Part shown: piece after piece, positions 22,249-30,894 of the stretch
How positions within the stretch are numbered: the stretch's first letter is position 1
How the letters are laid out: every line of letters starts with the position of its first letter
Source: an uncultured Candidatus Saccharibacteria bacterium
GTDB lineage: Bacteria > Patescibacteria > Saccharimonadia > Saccharimonadales > UBA6022
NCBI GenBank assembly: GCA_946887425.1
Contig: CAMPKW010000004.1
Location: 1 to 33,126 of the forward strand
DNA length: 33,126 nucleotides
Direction: 5' to 3'
Notes under the pieces: model-generated
Database searches by the model: none
Seen by the model: the letters and a program-made list of their open reading frames with translations, nothing else
What the model was told of the DNA's origin: nothing
Program-made: the position numbers and the translations under genes

Positions 22249-23403
22249 GTGAAAAGCGACATTATATATCTTGATCATGCTGCCGCCACGCCAATGGATG
22301 GGCGTGTTGTTGAGGCTATGATGCCTTACTTTACCGATCAGTTCTATAATCCGTCGAGTCCGTACGCACCAGCGCTCGCGGTTCGTCGTGACTACGAGAT
22401 GGCCAAGGATGTTATTGCTCGATCTATTGGGGCGAAAGCCGATGAATTAGTGATGACGGCCGGCGCTACCGAATCAATTAATCTTGCGTTTGGTGCTATT
22501 ACTGGGCACGTTGTTACGGCAAATATTGAGCATCACGCAGTGCTTGGCGCGGCAAAAAAACTTGATCATACAATTGTCGCAAGCGATGAACGCGGCATTG
22601 TCAGCGCTGCGACTATTGCGGCCGCCCTTCGCCCTGATACACAACTCGTCAGCGTGGCACTTGCGAACAATGAGCTCGGAACAATTCAGCCGCTACGCGA
22701 TATTGCACAGGTAGTTCGTAAGGAGCGGGATCAGCGACTTGCTCGCGGCGACATGACGCCACTTTATTTCCATAGCGATGCTTCACAGGGCGTAGGTCAG
22801 CTTGATGTTCACGTGGCGCGACTTGGTGTCGACCTTTTGACGATTAATGCTGGCAAGGTGTATGGCCCCAAGCAAGTCGGGTTATTGTGGACGGCTCGGC
22901 ACGTTCGCTTGACGCCGCAGATTGTAGGCGGCGGGCAAGAGCGTGGATTGCGCAGCGGCACCGAAAACGTAGCTGGTGCTATCGGGTTTGCTAAAGCACT
23001 CGAACTTGCTGAAAAGCATCGTAAATATGAGGCCGAGCGATTAGCTCAGTTACGCGACATGTTGCAGCTGAGGCTTTTGACTGCATTCCCTGAGGCTGTT
23101 GTGTCTGGCTACCTGAAGCACCGCCTCGCTGGTCACCTGCATATTTCATTCCCCTCTATCGATGCCGAACGAGTCGTGTTTAGTCTCGAAAGCCGTGGCG
23201 TGCTTGTGGCGACCGGAAGCGCCTGTGCTGCCAATAAGGGCACTCGGTCTCATGTGCTTGAGGCGATTCATTTGCCTGATCATGTTGCCGACGGTAGTCT
23301 GCGTCTGACACTGGGCCATCTTTCGACAGAAGATAACATCGCTCGTGCAGCCGATATCATTATTGAGGTACTTAAGGCTGAATATGTTAGGATGCGGCGA
23401 TGA
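22249..23403 (+). CDS. Cysteine desulfurase (NifS/IscS family)
   Basis: 384 residues, a PLP enzyme that removes sulfur from cysteine as an enzyme-bound persulfide. Motifs: N-terminal YLDHAAATPMD, GATESINLAFG, the PLP lysine K203 in NAGKVYGPK (usual SxHKxxGPK), and the catalytic loop with C326 in ATGSACAANKG. The start is GTG, set by the promoter spacing. It overlaps the DUF218 gene by 4 nt (ATGA), and mnmA follows, so its sulfur most likely goes to tRNA thiolation. No IscU or SufB homologue is seen here. Confidence 0.93.
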   Translation: MKSDIIYLDHAAATPMDGRVVEAMMPYFTDQFYNPSSPYAPALAVRRDYEMAKDVIARSIGAKADELVMTAGATESINLAFGAITGHVVTANIEHHAVLGAAKKLDHTIVASDERGIVSAATIAAALRPDTQLVSVALANNELGTIQPLRDIAQVVRKERDQRLARGDMTPLYFHSDASQGVGQLDVHVARLGVDLLTINAGKVYGPKQVGLLWTARHVRLTPQIVGGGQERGLRSGTENVAGAIGFAKALELAEKHRKYEAERLAQLRDMLQLRLLTAFPEAVVSGYLKHRLAGHLHISFPSIDAERVVFSLESRGVLVATGSACAANKGTRSHVLEAIHLPDHVADGSLRLTLGHLSTEDNIARAADIIIEVLKAEYVRMRR

Positions 23404-24002
23404 GGTTGCTTGTTGTGGCGGTTCTGATGGTCGTGATTATTATCACAGCTCTTGGTATTTATTTAGCTCCAAATGACTTAGCAGGATGTGACCAGGGGCC
23501 TGCAAGTGAGGGTCGATGCAAAAAGGCTGATGCCATTGTGGCGGTGAGTGGAGGTGACACATCGGCACGCACGAAAGAGGCAATCTACCTTTATGAACAA
23601 GGATGGGCGGATAGACTTATCTTTTCTGGCGCAGCACAGGACAAATCCGGCCCAAGTAATGCCGCAGTGATGCGAGATGATGCGATTAGCGCAGGTGTCC
23701 CTGCGTCGGCAATCACAATTGAAGAGCAGGGCGAGACAACTAAACAGAATGCCGATAAAACACAGCAATTGCTGGAAGAGAAGGATATTAAAACGGTTAT
23801 TTTAGTGACGAGCGCCTATCACCAGCGCCGAGCCGGACTTGAATTTTCGGAACGATCAGATGGGAAAGTGGCAATTGTAAATCATCCAGTTGCAAGCGAT
23901 AGGCAGTGGTCGGCATGGTGGTGGCTCACCCCGGGCGGTTGGTATTTGGCGATCGGTGAATTTATAAAAATCATAATGTTTTACGTAGGAGTGACAAGGT
24001 AA
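23400..24002 (+). CDS. DUF218 (YdcF/SanA-like) membrane protein
   Basis: 200 residues. An N-terminal membrane helix (about 3-22) is followed by a Rossmann-like DUF218 domain: ADAIVAVSGGDTSARTKEAI, FSGAAQD, ITIEEQGETTKQNADKT and ILVTSAYHQRRAGLEF. Family members are linked to envelope processes in other bacteria, with no agreed reaction. A second hydrophobic stretch lies near the C-terminus. It overlaps the desulfurase by 4 nt and mnmA by 1 nt (TAATG), so the three are translationally coupled, although an envelope role between two sulfur genes is unexplained. Confidence 0.88.
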   Translation: MRLLVVAVLMVVIIITALGIYLAPNDLAGCDQGPASEGRCKKADAIVAVSGGDTSARTKEAIYLYEQGWADRLIFSGAAQDKSGPSNAAVMRDDAISAGVPASAITIEEQGETTKQNADKTQQLLEEKDIKTVILVTSAYHQRRAGLEFSERSDGKVAIVNHPVASDRQWSAWWWLTPGGWYLAIGEFIKIIMFYVGVTR

Positions 24003-25036
24003 TGCGGGTATATGTAGGGATGAGCGGCGGCGTCGACAGTAGCCTTACGGCCGCCCTGCTTGTTGAGCAGGGCCACGATGTAACGGGCGTTTATATGAAA
24101 AACTGGACGCAGGATTTGCCTGGCATGAAATGTCCGTGGGCTGACGATCTCGCCGACGCTAAGCGTGTTGCGGTGCAGCTCGGCATAGACTTCAAAGTGT
24201 ATGATTTTGAAAATGAGTATCGTCACAAAGTTGTCGATTACATGATCAATGAGTATAGGTCAGGCCGCACGCCGAACCCTGACATAATGTGCAACCAAGA
24301 GGTGAAGTTTAAGCTTTTTTTGGAGGCTGCGCTTGAAGATGGTGCGGATATGATTGCGACTGGGCATTATGCCCAGGTGCAAGACGGCATACTTAAAATG
24401 GCAACCGATACAAACAAGGACCAGACGTATTTCTTATATCGCGTTACGGGAGCAGCGCTGCAAAAAACGTTATTTCCTCTCGGCGCCTACACAAAGCCAA
24501 AGGTGCGCGAAATGGCCGAAGCGCGTGGTTTATTTACGGCGGCAAAAAAAGACTCTCAGGGTATTTGTTTTGTTGGCAAGGTTGGTATTCGTGAGTTTCT
24601 CTCTGAGTACGTTGAGCAGAAATCCGGTGAGATTATTGATAAAAAATCAGGTAAAGTGCTCGGACATCATGATGGAGCGATTTTCTACACACTGGGTCAG
24701 CGTCATGGGCTCGACCTAGGTGGTGGGTTGCCGTATTATGTCGTTGGCAAAGATATGGATAAAAATGAGGTGTACGTTACGACAGACTTAAATGACGAGA
24801 CGCTTTGGAAGGCTGAGGTAAAGCTTGGTGCCGTGCATTGGATTGGCGAAGCGCCTCAAGCAGGTGTATATCAGGTTCGTATTCGTCACCGCGCACCACT
24901 TGTTGATGCTGATTTGTCATGCGACGGCGATATCGTCGGATTGCGCCTGCATGATGAGCAGCGAGCGGTTGCAAGCGGGCAGTCGGTGGTGATATATCAC
25001 GGCGAAACTTGCCTTGGCGGCGGCATTATCTTGTAA
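24002..25036 (+). CDS. mnmA: tRNA-specific 2-thiouridylase MnmA
   Basis: 344 residues. Thiolates U34 of tRNA-Glu, -Lys(UUU) and -Gln using ATP and a persulfide donor. The PP-loop is SGGVDSS (about 9-15). Catalytic cysteines are C97 in MCNQEVKF and C189 in DSQGICF. TGHYAQ and FYTLGQRHGL are also family motifs, and the C-terminal beta-barrel is complete. AGGAGTG upstream supports ATG 24002. The cysteine desulfurase two genes up is the natural sulfur donor, and the tRNA-Glu(UUC) at 9547 is an expected substrate. Confidence 0.95.
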   Translation: MRVYVGMSGGVDSSLTAALLVEQGHDVTGVYMKNWTQDLPGMKCPWADDLADAKRVAVQLGIDFKVYDFENEYRHKVVDYMINEYRSGRTPNPDIMCNQEVKFKLFLEAALEDGADMIATGHYAQVQDGILKMATDTNKDQTYFLYRVTGAALQKTLFPLGAYTKPKVREMAEARGLFTAAKKDSQGICFVGKVGIREFLSEYVEQKSGEIIDKKSGKVLGHHDGAIFYTLGQRHGLDLGGGLPYYVVGKDMDKNEVYVTTDLNDETLWKAEVKLGAVHWIGEAPQAGVYQVRIRHRAPLVDADLSCDGDIVGLRLHDEQRAVASGQSVVIYHGETCLGGGIIL

Positions 25037-25050
25037 GCGCTTATGCCTAT

Positions 25051-25059
25051 TGCTACAAT
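25051..25059 (+). promoter_or_regulatory. Extended -10 promoter of the pilin gene
   Basis: TGC-TACAAT ends 7 nt before ATG 25067. An upstream in-frame ATG at 25043 would include the promoter in the gene, so the later start is preferred. Confidence 0.6.
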
Positions 25060-25066
25060 GGGCTAT

Positions 25067-25612
25067 ATGCAAAAAGCGTGGGTACGACATCAAAAAGGAT
25101 TTACAATTGTCGAACTCCTTATCGTCATTGTAATCATTGGCGTCCTCGCCGCAATCACTGTGGTGGCATATAACGGTATCCAGAATCGAGCTAATAATAG
25201 TGCGCGCTATGGTGATTTAAAAGCATGGGTCAAGCATTTTGAACTTTATAAAGCACAGGAAGGGACATATCCATCAATGGCAGACGGCGGGTATTGCCTT
25301 GGAGGTGGTTTTCCAATAGGCGGCGGGGGCGTTGCGCGATGCCGTGATTTTAATGGTACGGGGGTCTCATCGTACGCTCAATCGAACAATACGGGGCTCA
25401 TGAATGAACTGCAGAAGGTTGGTTCAGTGCCGCCATCGGGGCCGCGCATCGGTGTGAATGGTACTGTGGGGCCATATGTCGATTATTCGCCTACGCAAAT
25501 TTCTCTTGTTGAGGTAATTAATGGCACTCCGACTGATTGCCCGGCAGATGCTCCGTCGTCTTGGACTGACAACGCAGGTCGAACGCTGTGCGCTGTCCGG
25601 CTCGCTCGTTAG
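25067..25612 (+). CDS. Type IV pilin-like prepilin
   Basis: 181 residues. A basic leader MQKAWVRHQKG ends at the prepilin peptidase site G|FTIVE, with the conserved glutamate at mature position 5. The hydrophobic polymerisation helix follows (LLIVIVIIGVLAAITVVAY), then a globular domain with several glycines and four cysteines, the last pair (DCPADAP ... TLCAVR) forming a likely D-region disulfide. Pilus assembly genes are not in this window, though the FtsA/PilM-like gene at 27583 may be related. Expected to form surface fibres for attachment or DNA uptake (family knowledge). Confidence 0.9.
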   Translation: MQKAWVRHQKGFTIVELLIVIVIIGVLAAITVVAYNGIQNRANNSARYGDLKAWVKHFELYKAQEGTYPSMADGGYCLGGGFPIGGGGVARCRDFNGTGVSSYAQSNNTGLMNELQKVGSVPPSGPRIGVNGTVGPYVDYSPTQISLVEVINGTPTDCPADAPSSWTDNAGRTLCAVRLAR

Positions 25613-25632
25613 GTATGTGAGGTGCGTGTATC

Positions 25633-25641
25633 TGTTATAAT
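25633..25641 (+). promoter_or_regulatory. Extended -10 promoter of alaS
   Basis: TGT-TATAAT ends 8 nt before ATG 25650. Leaderless layout; no Shine-Dalgarno between. Confidence 0.65.
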
Positions 25642-25649
25642 GAGAAGAT

Positions 25650-27527
25650 ATGAACGCTCAACAAATCCGCAACGCTTATCTACAATTCTTTAACGATCGC
25701 CAGCACGAGATCATTGCTCGTGCGCCACTCATGCTCAAGGATGATCCTACAACACTTTTTACCGGCAGCGGCATGCAGCCACTCTTGCCATATCTGCTTG
25801 GACAAGAGCATCCGAGCGGTAATCGCCTTGTTGATAGTCAAACGTGCCTTCGTGCCCAAGATATTGAAGATGTGGGCGATAACCGCCACACTACTTTCTT
25901 TGAGATGCTCGGCAACTGGAGTATGGGTGACTATTTTAAGGAACAGCAGATTCGTTGGTTCTTTGAATTTTTGACTGATGTTGTCGGCCTTGATCCGAAT
26001 AAAATTTACGTCACCTGTTTTATTGGTGACGAAGCTCACGGTATTCCACGTGATGATGAGGCGGCTTCTATTTGGCAGCAGGTGTTTGCTGAAAAAGGCA
26101 TTGATAATAAGATTGTTGAATTGGGGAGCGCTGAGAATGGCGACACGCTTGGCATGCAGGGCGGACGCATCTTCTTTTACGATGACGCCGAGAACTGGTG
26201 GAGCCGTGGTGGCGGGCTAGATAAAACGCCAATTGGTGATCCATGTGGCCCTGACAGCGAAGTGTTTTATGACTTCGGTCCGCAAAATCATGCCGAGGGG
26301 TATGGCTTGGCGCATCCGGCCAGTGACAGTGGGCAGTTTATGGAAATTGGCAACCAAGTCTTTATGCAGTATCGTCGCCTTGAAGATGGCAGCTTCGAGC
26401 CGCTTGCTCGTAAGAACGTTGACTTTGGAGGTGGACTTGAGCGCATTGCCGCGGCCCAAATCGACAGTCCTGATGTGTTTCGGATTAGTCTTCTTTGGCC
26501 GATTATTGAAAAGCTACAGGCCTTAAGTGGCAAGAAGTACGAGAGTCATACCGAGAGTATGCGTGTCATTGCCGATCATCTTCGCGCGGCTACTTTCCTT
26601 GCTGTTGACGGTACGGTCCCGGCTAATAAAGAGCAGGGATACGTGATGCGCCGCCTACTGCGCCGTGCAATCCGTTTCGCTTTCGATCTTGGCATTGAGC
26701 AGAATTTCTTTGAAGAGATTGTCCCGGTAATCGCCGACCTATACCACGAGGATTACCCTGAAGTGGCTGCAAATCGCGATACTGTGATTGCGGTTCTCGC
26801 TAAAGAAGAGAAAGTCTTCCGTCAAACACTTCGAAAAGGCTTGAAGCAACTTGAGAAATTTGCCGCTAATGGATTGACTGGCGAAGAGTTGTTTACATTG
26901 TATGATACGTTCGGGTTCCCGGTTGAGCTTTCGACAGAAGAAGCACATAAGCAAGAGATTACGCTCAGTAAGGACTGGCGCCAAGAATTTGACGACAAGA
27001 TGGCTGAGCAGCGCGCTCGTTCGCAGACCGCTGCAAAAGGTACGTTCAAGGGCGGCCTGGGTGGCCAAACATTGCAGCATAAAAAGTATCACACTGCGAC
27101 GCACCTTATGTATGCAGCCCTCAAGCGGGTCGTTGGCGACCATGTGACACAACACGGGAGTAATATTACCGAAGAGCGTCTTCGTTTCGATTTTAATAAT
27201 GACGGCAAGGTGACTCGAGATCAACTCGACGAAGTTGAGCGTCTGGTGAATGAGTGGATTTCGTGGGATCTGCCGGTTTCATTCCAGGAATACCCAACCG
27301 ACCAGGCATTTGAAATGGGTGCCATAGGCGCCTTTGGCGATAAGTACGGCGAGACGGTAAAAGTATACAAGATGGGCGACGAACCTCGTCGTGTGAGCTT
27401 TGAGATATGCGGCGGCCCTCATGTTGATTCTACTGTTCAGCTTGCCGAAGGTGGCAAAGTGTTTAAGATCACCAAAGAAGAAGCAAGCTCGGCCGGTATT
27501 CGCCGCGTTAAAGCCGTTCTTGTCTAA
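25650..27527 (+). CDS. alaS: Alanyl-tRNA synthetase lacking the C-terminal (C-Ala) domain
   Basis: 625 residues against about 870 in typical bacteria. Catalytic class II domain: PTTLFTGSGMQPLLPYLLG, TFFEMLGNWSMGDYFK and NVDFGGGLERI. The tRNA-recognition helices and the editing domain are complete, with metal ligands H481 and H485 (HTATH) and C587 and H591 (CGGPH). The sequence stops right after the editing domain (AGIRRVKAVLV); the coiled-coil and DHHA1-type C-Ala region is missing. There is no frameshift: the stop is followed by a clean intergenic region and a new promoter. The enzyme would be monomeric and read the G3:U70 pair without C-Ala. Confidence 0.95.
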   Translation: MNAQQIRNAYLQFFNDRQHEIIARAPLMLKDDPTTLFTGSGMQPLLPYLLGQEHPSGNRLVDSQTCLRAQDIEDVGDNRHTTFFEMLGNWSMGDYFKEQQIRWFFEFLTDVVGLDPNKIYVTCFIGDEAHGIPRDDEAASIWQQVFAEKGIDNKIVELGSAENGDTLGMQGGRIFFYDDAENWWSRGGGLDKTPIGDPCGPDSEVFYDFGPQNHAEGYGLAHPASDSGQFMEIGNQVFMQYRRLEDGSFEPLARKNVDFGGGLERIAAAQIDSPDVFRISLLWPIIEKLQALSGKKYESHTESMRVIADHLRAATFLAVDGTVPANKEQGYVMRRLLRRAIRFAFDLGIEQNFFEEIVPVIADLYHEDYPEVAANRDTVIAVLAKEEKVFRQTLRKGLKQLEKFAANGLTGEELFTLYDTFGFPVELSTEEAHKQEITLSKDWRQEFDDKMAEQRARSQTAAKGTFKGGLGGQTLQHKKYHTATHLMYAALKRVVGDHVTQHGSNITEERLRFDFNNDGKVTRDQLDEVERLVNEWISWDLPVSFQEYPTDQAFEMGAIGAFGDKYGETVKVYKMGDEPRRVSFEICGGPHVDSTVQLAEGGKVFKITKEEASSAGIRRVKAVLV

Positions 27528-27560
27528 TATAGCGTCCGTTTTTGTCAGCATAAGCGCCTT

Positions 27561-27571
27561 TGGTATATAAT
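27561..27571 (+). promoter_or_regulatory. Promoter -10 of the FtsA/PilM-like operon
   Basis: TGG-TATATAAT: either TATATA with the TG extension or TATAAT (27566-27571), 11 nt before ATG 27583. It probably drives four tightly packed genes to 32081. Confidence 0.55.
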
Positions 27572-27582
27572 GAATACACATT

Positions 27583-28848
27583 ATGGTTTTTGATAAATTT
27601 CTCACGGCACGTAAAAATACTCAAGATAACGATTACATCGTTGCTCTCGATATCGGAACAGAGTTCGTAAAAGCACTAATCGCAAAATTGTCTGACGACG
27701 AGCTTGAGATTGTCGGTGCAGGACGGGCTCGTCAGGATGTGAGCGATATGCACAGTGGTGCAATTGCTGACATTGCCGGTGTTGTTCGCAATTGTGAAGC
27801 CGCGCTTTCTGAAGCTGAAGATCAGGCTGGTCTCCAGGCAAAGCGCGTTGTGATTGGTATCGCTGGGGAACTTGTAAAGGGTGTGACGAATACAATTCGT
27901 TACCGGCGCCCTCAGCCAGACCGTCCGCTTGATATTGCGGAGATGGAATTCATCATTGAAAAGGTGCAAGAACGCGCTCAGATAAAGGCGCAGAAGCAAA
28001 TTGCGCTTGAGACAGGCAACGAGGATGTTGAAGTGAAGCTCGTCAACTCGGCGCTTGTGAGTATTCATATCGATGGCTACAAGATTAGCAATCCTATCGG
28101 GTTTCAGGGTAAGGATGTCGCTGTGCAAATTTACACCGCTTTTGCCCCAATGGTGCATATTGGTGCGCTTGAGCGAGTGGCCGATGAGTTGGCACTCGAG
28201 TTGGTCGCTGTTGCCGCTGAGCCATTTGCGGTGAGCCGTTCAGTCCTCGGAACTGATGCGAGCAGTAGCTTCACCGCTATTCTTGCGGACGTCGGTGGTG
28301 GTACGACCGATATCGCGGTCGTGAATGATGGCGGTGTCGAGGGAACGAAAATGTTTGGCATCGGTGGGCGTAGCTTTACGCGTACAATTGCCAGTGAAAT
28401 GGATCTCAACTACAGCGATGCCGAAAAGCTCAAGGTCAATATTGACAGTGAGAAGATCAAGCCAAGTGTTGCGAAAGAGGCGAATGCTGCCATTGATAAG
28501 ACACTTGAAGTATGGATAGCGGGTGTCGAGTTGGCGCTTAGCGAGTTCGATTCGGTCGACCACCTGCCAAATCGCATCCTTCTATGTGGCGGTGGCGCAA
28601 GTCTTGACCGATTGGTCGATGCACTTTCAACACAGGAGTGGTACAAGGAGCTGCCGTTCACTAAGAAGCCAACCGTTCATCATATTAACCCTGATGAAGT
28701 GGTGGGTATTAAGGATGTATCGGGCAAGGTGAATGACCATACGTTCATTACGGCAATGGGCTTGCTCCGCGTTGGCTATGATACAATAATAGGCAGTAGC
28801 GAAAGCGATAGCATAAAAGACAAACTAAACAGAATCCTTCGAATTTAA
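27583..28848 (+). CDS. FtsA/PilM-like actin-fold ATPase
   Basis: 421 residues, cytoplasmic. Actin-fold nucleotide motifs: phosphate-1 ALDIGTEFVKALIAK (about 21-35), phosphate-2 LADVGGGTTDIAVV, and adenosine motif ILLCGGGASLDRL. An SHS2-type insertion domain lies between (about 60-190), as in FtsA and PilM. It lacks an obvious C-terminal amphipathic membrane helix, so it may be tethered through its partner. The gene 2 nt downstream encodes a single-pass membrane protein, like the PilM-PilN or FtsA-divisome pairing. Whether it serves cell division or type IV pili cannot be told from sequence. Confidence 0.85.
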   Translation: MVFDKFLTARKNTQDNDYIVALDIGTEFVKALIAKLSDDELEIVGAGRARQDVSDMHSGAIADIAGVVRNCEAALSEAEDQAGLQAKRVVIGIAGELVKGVTNTIRYRRPQPDRPLDIAEMEFIIEKVQERAQIKAQKQIALETGNEDVEVKLVNSALVSIHIDGYKISNPIGFQGKDVAVQIYTAFAPMVHIGALERVADELALELVAVAAEPFAVSRSVLGTDASSSFTAILADVGGGTTDIAVVNDGGVEGTKMFGIGGRSFTRTIASEMDLNYSDAEKLKVNIDSEKIKPSVAKEANAAIDKTLEVWIAGVELALSEFDSVDHLPNRILLCGGGASLDRLVDALSTQEWYKELPFTKKPTVHHINPDEVVGIKDVSGKVNDHTFITAMGLLRVGYDTIIGSSESDSIKDKLNRILRI

Positions 28849-28850
28849 TT

Positions 28851-30500
28851 ATGAATAAAGATGTCATCTACATTGATGTCGAAGACGATATCACTGCCAT
28901 CATTGGTAAAGTAAAGAATGCCAAAGAGAAGATCGTTGCACTGGTGCCGCCGAAGCGTGTCGGTGTACTTCAGAGTGCTGTCAATCTGCGACTTATTGGC
29001 CGAGCTGCCGATACGGGCAAAAAGCGGCTGGTCCTGATTACGAATAATCAGGCGTTAGTGGCATTGGCCGCTGCTGCAAAGATTCCTGTTGCTCGTAACC
29101 TCCAGAGCAAGCCAGAGATAGCAGAGATAAGCGCACTGGATATTGATGATGGTGAAGATGTGATTGACGGCTCTAGCTTACCTGTTGGTGATCTGGCACG
29201 GACGGCGGATGCAAAATCTGCCGTTGGCGATCCATCACTCGATAAGGCGGTTGGCGACATTACTAAAGAAGAGGCATTTACGAAGCGTGCCGTTCCTAGT
29301 GCTGCGGTGCTTGCCGCGCGCCCAAATGTGAAGAAGCCGAGTAAAAAAGTACCGAATTTTAATGATTTTCGCAAGAAACTTTTCTTGATCATTGGTGGTG
29401 GCATCCTACTACTTGGGTTCTTGGTATGGGCTATTTGGTTTGCACCACGTGCTACTGTGGTTATTACGGCTCAGACAACGGCTACAACTGTAAGTGAAAA
29501 AGTTACACTCGATCCAAATGCCGAGACTGACTTCGCGGCTAATCGCATTCACTCACAGGTGCAGCAACAAAAGAAGCAGCTGAGCATTGATTTTGACGCA
29601 ACCGGCACAAAAGATGTTGGCGAGAAAGCGAGCGGTACGATGCAGCTGAATCGTACGTCAGTATCGAGCAATCCTATTTCCGTTCCAGCTGGTACAAGTT
29701 TTACTTCTGGTAGTTATACATTTGTCAGCACGGAATCCGCGACGCTTAATGGCACAACGATTGGGCCTAGCGGCGTTGTGCAGGATTCTGCTACGGTTCG
29801 CGTAGTCGCATCGGCTATCGGTCAGGAGTACAATCTTTCAGCTCGTCCATACCAACCATCAACAGGTGGTTTTACTGCCCAAGGTAGTAATATGACGGGT
29901 GGAACAAAGCGTCAGGTGAAGGTTGTAACCGGGAGTGACATCCAGGCCGCAGCTGCCAAGCTTGCCGAACAAAAAGATGACACAGTTAAAGAGCAGCTCG
30001 CATCTGCGTTTGGCCAAGATGTAGCAGTTATCGATCAAAGCTATACAGCGAGTCAAGCTGAACCAGTGTCCACGCCTGCTCTTGATCAAGAGGCGACTGG
30101 GAAGGCAAAGTTAACCAGCGAGGTGACATACTCACTTATAGGTATTTCCAAGCCTGATCTAAATACCTACCTTGATGGCGGCCTTAAGGAGCAGCTTGAC
30201 GGCAAGGGCGACCAGCGCGTGTATGAGAATGGAAGCAATAAGGTTGTATTTGCTCAGTTCGAAACGATCGATGGAAGTTCGAGCGTGACATTGACGGCGA
30301 CTGGTAAGATTGGTCCGAATATAAAGGACGATGAAGTCAAAGAACAGTCTAAGGGCAAGCGTTACGGCGAGGTGCAGTCGCAAATTGAGTCAATTCAAGG
30401 CGTGCGTGATGTGGACGTAAAGTTCTGGCCTTTCTGGGTGACTACAGTGCCAAATGACGTCAACAAAGTGAACGTTGAATTCAAGCTTAATGAGTCATAA
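28851..30500 (+). CDS. Single-pass membrane protein of the 'baseplate J-like' CPR type
   Basis: 549 residues. A cytoplasmic Rossmann-like N-terminal domain (about 1-85: VIYIDVEDDITAIIGKV, KKRLVLITNNQALVALA) is followed by a disordered acidic linker and one membrane helix (177-197), then a large beta-rich outer domain. The latter has repeated strand-turn patterns (KASGTMQLNRTSVSSNPISV, VPAGTSFTSGSYTF) like the gp47/baseplate J fold, and a Gly/Lys-rich C-terminus. CPR genomes commonly carry such a protein beside the FtsA-like gene. It starts 2 nt after that gene, so the two likely form an inside-outside envelope complex (inference). No catalytic motif. Confidence 0.75.
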   Translation: MNKDVIYIDVEDDITAIIGKVKNAKEKIVALVPPKRVGVLQSAVNLRLIGRAADTGKKRLVLITNNQALVALAAAAKIPVARNLQSKPEIAEISALDIDDGEDVIDGSSLPVGDLARTADAKSAVGDPSLDKAVGDITKEEAFTKRAVPSAAVLAARPNVKKPSKKVPNFNDFRKKLFLIIGGGILLLGFLVWAIWFAPRATVVITAQTTATTVSEKVTLDPNAETDFAANRIHSQVQQQKKQLSIDFDATGTKDVGEKASGTMQLNRTSVSSNPISVPAGTSFTSGSYTFVSTESATLNGTTIGPSGVVQDSATVRVVASAIGQEYNLSARPYQPSTGGFTAQGSNMTGGTKRQVKVVTGSDIQAAAAKLAEQKDDTVKEQLASAFGQDVAVIDQSYTASQAEPVSTPALDQEATGKAKLTSEVTYSLIGISKPDLNTYLDGGLKEQLDGKGDQRVYENGSNKVVFAQFETIDGSSSVTLTATGKIGPNIKDDEVKEQSKGKRYGEVQSQIESIQGVRDVDVKFWPFWVTTVPNDVNKVNVEFKLNES

Positions 30501-30894
30501 ACGTTCATTCCTATGTCTGGATGTCGGCGAAAAACGCATAGGTACTGCAGTAGGTGATGATGCAATTCGCCTTGCCGTACCGTTTGAAACGATAGAAGTT
30601 GATGGCAATGAGTTGAAAGAAATTGCTCGTCTCGTCGTTTCTGAATCAGTCGATGCAATCGTTGTTGGCTATCCACGAAACCAGTCGGGCGAAGCGACAG
30701 CCCAGACGGCATACGTTGAGGGATTTGCGCGACAACTGACCGACATGGCAGACGTGATCTTCCAGGATGAGTCTCTGACGAGTGTTATCGCAGAAGAACG
30801 ACTAAAGAGTTATAAAAAACCGTATACTAAAGGTGATATTGACGCTCAAGCGGCGGCAATTATCCTACAAGATTATTTGGAGCAACTATCATGA
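30490..30894 (+). CDS. ruvX: RuvX/YqgF Holliday-junction-resolvase-like nuclease
   Basis: 134 residues, RNase H fold. Motifs: LDVGEKRIGTAVGD (first acidic residue), IVVGYPRNQSGE, FQDESLTSVIAE and DAQAAAIILQDYL with the last aspartate. Characterised members mature pre-16S rRNA ends and may act on junction DNA. ATG 30490 overlaps the previous gene by 11 nt; the TTG at 30475 is an unlikely longer start. The gene before mltG is a common bacterial arrangement. Confidence 0.92.
   Translation: MSHKRSFLCLDVGEKRIGTAVGDDAIRLAVPFETIEVDGNELKEIARLVVSESVDAIVVGYPRNQSGEATAQTAYVEGFARQLTDMADVIFQDESLTSVIAEERLKSYKKPYTKGDIDAQAAAIILQDYLEQLS

Noticed and set aside
25043..25066. Pilin start at the earlier ATG
   Set aside because: The region contains the -10 box TGC-TACAAT; the later ATG gives a normal short basic prepilin leader.
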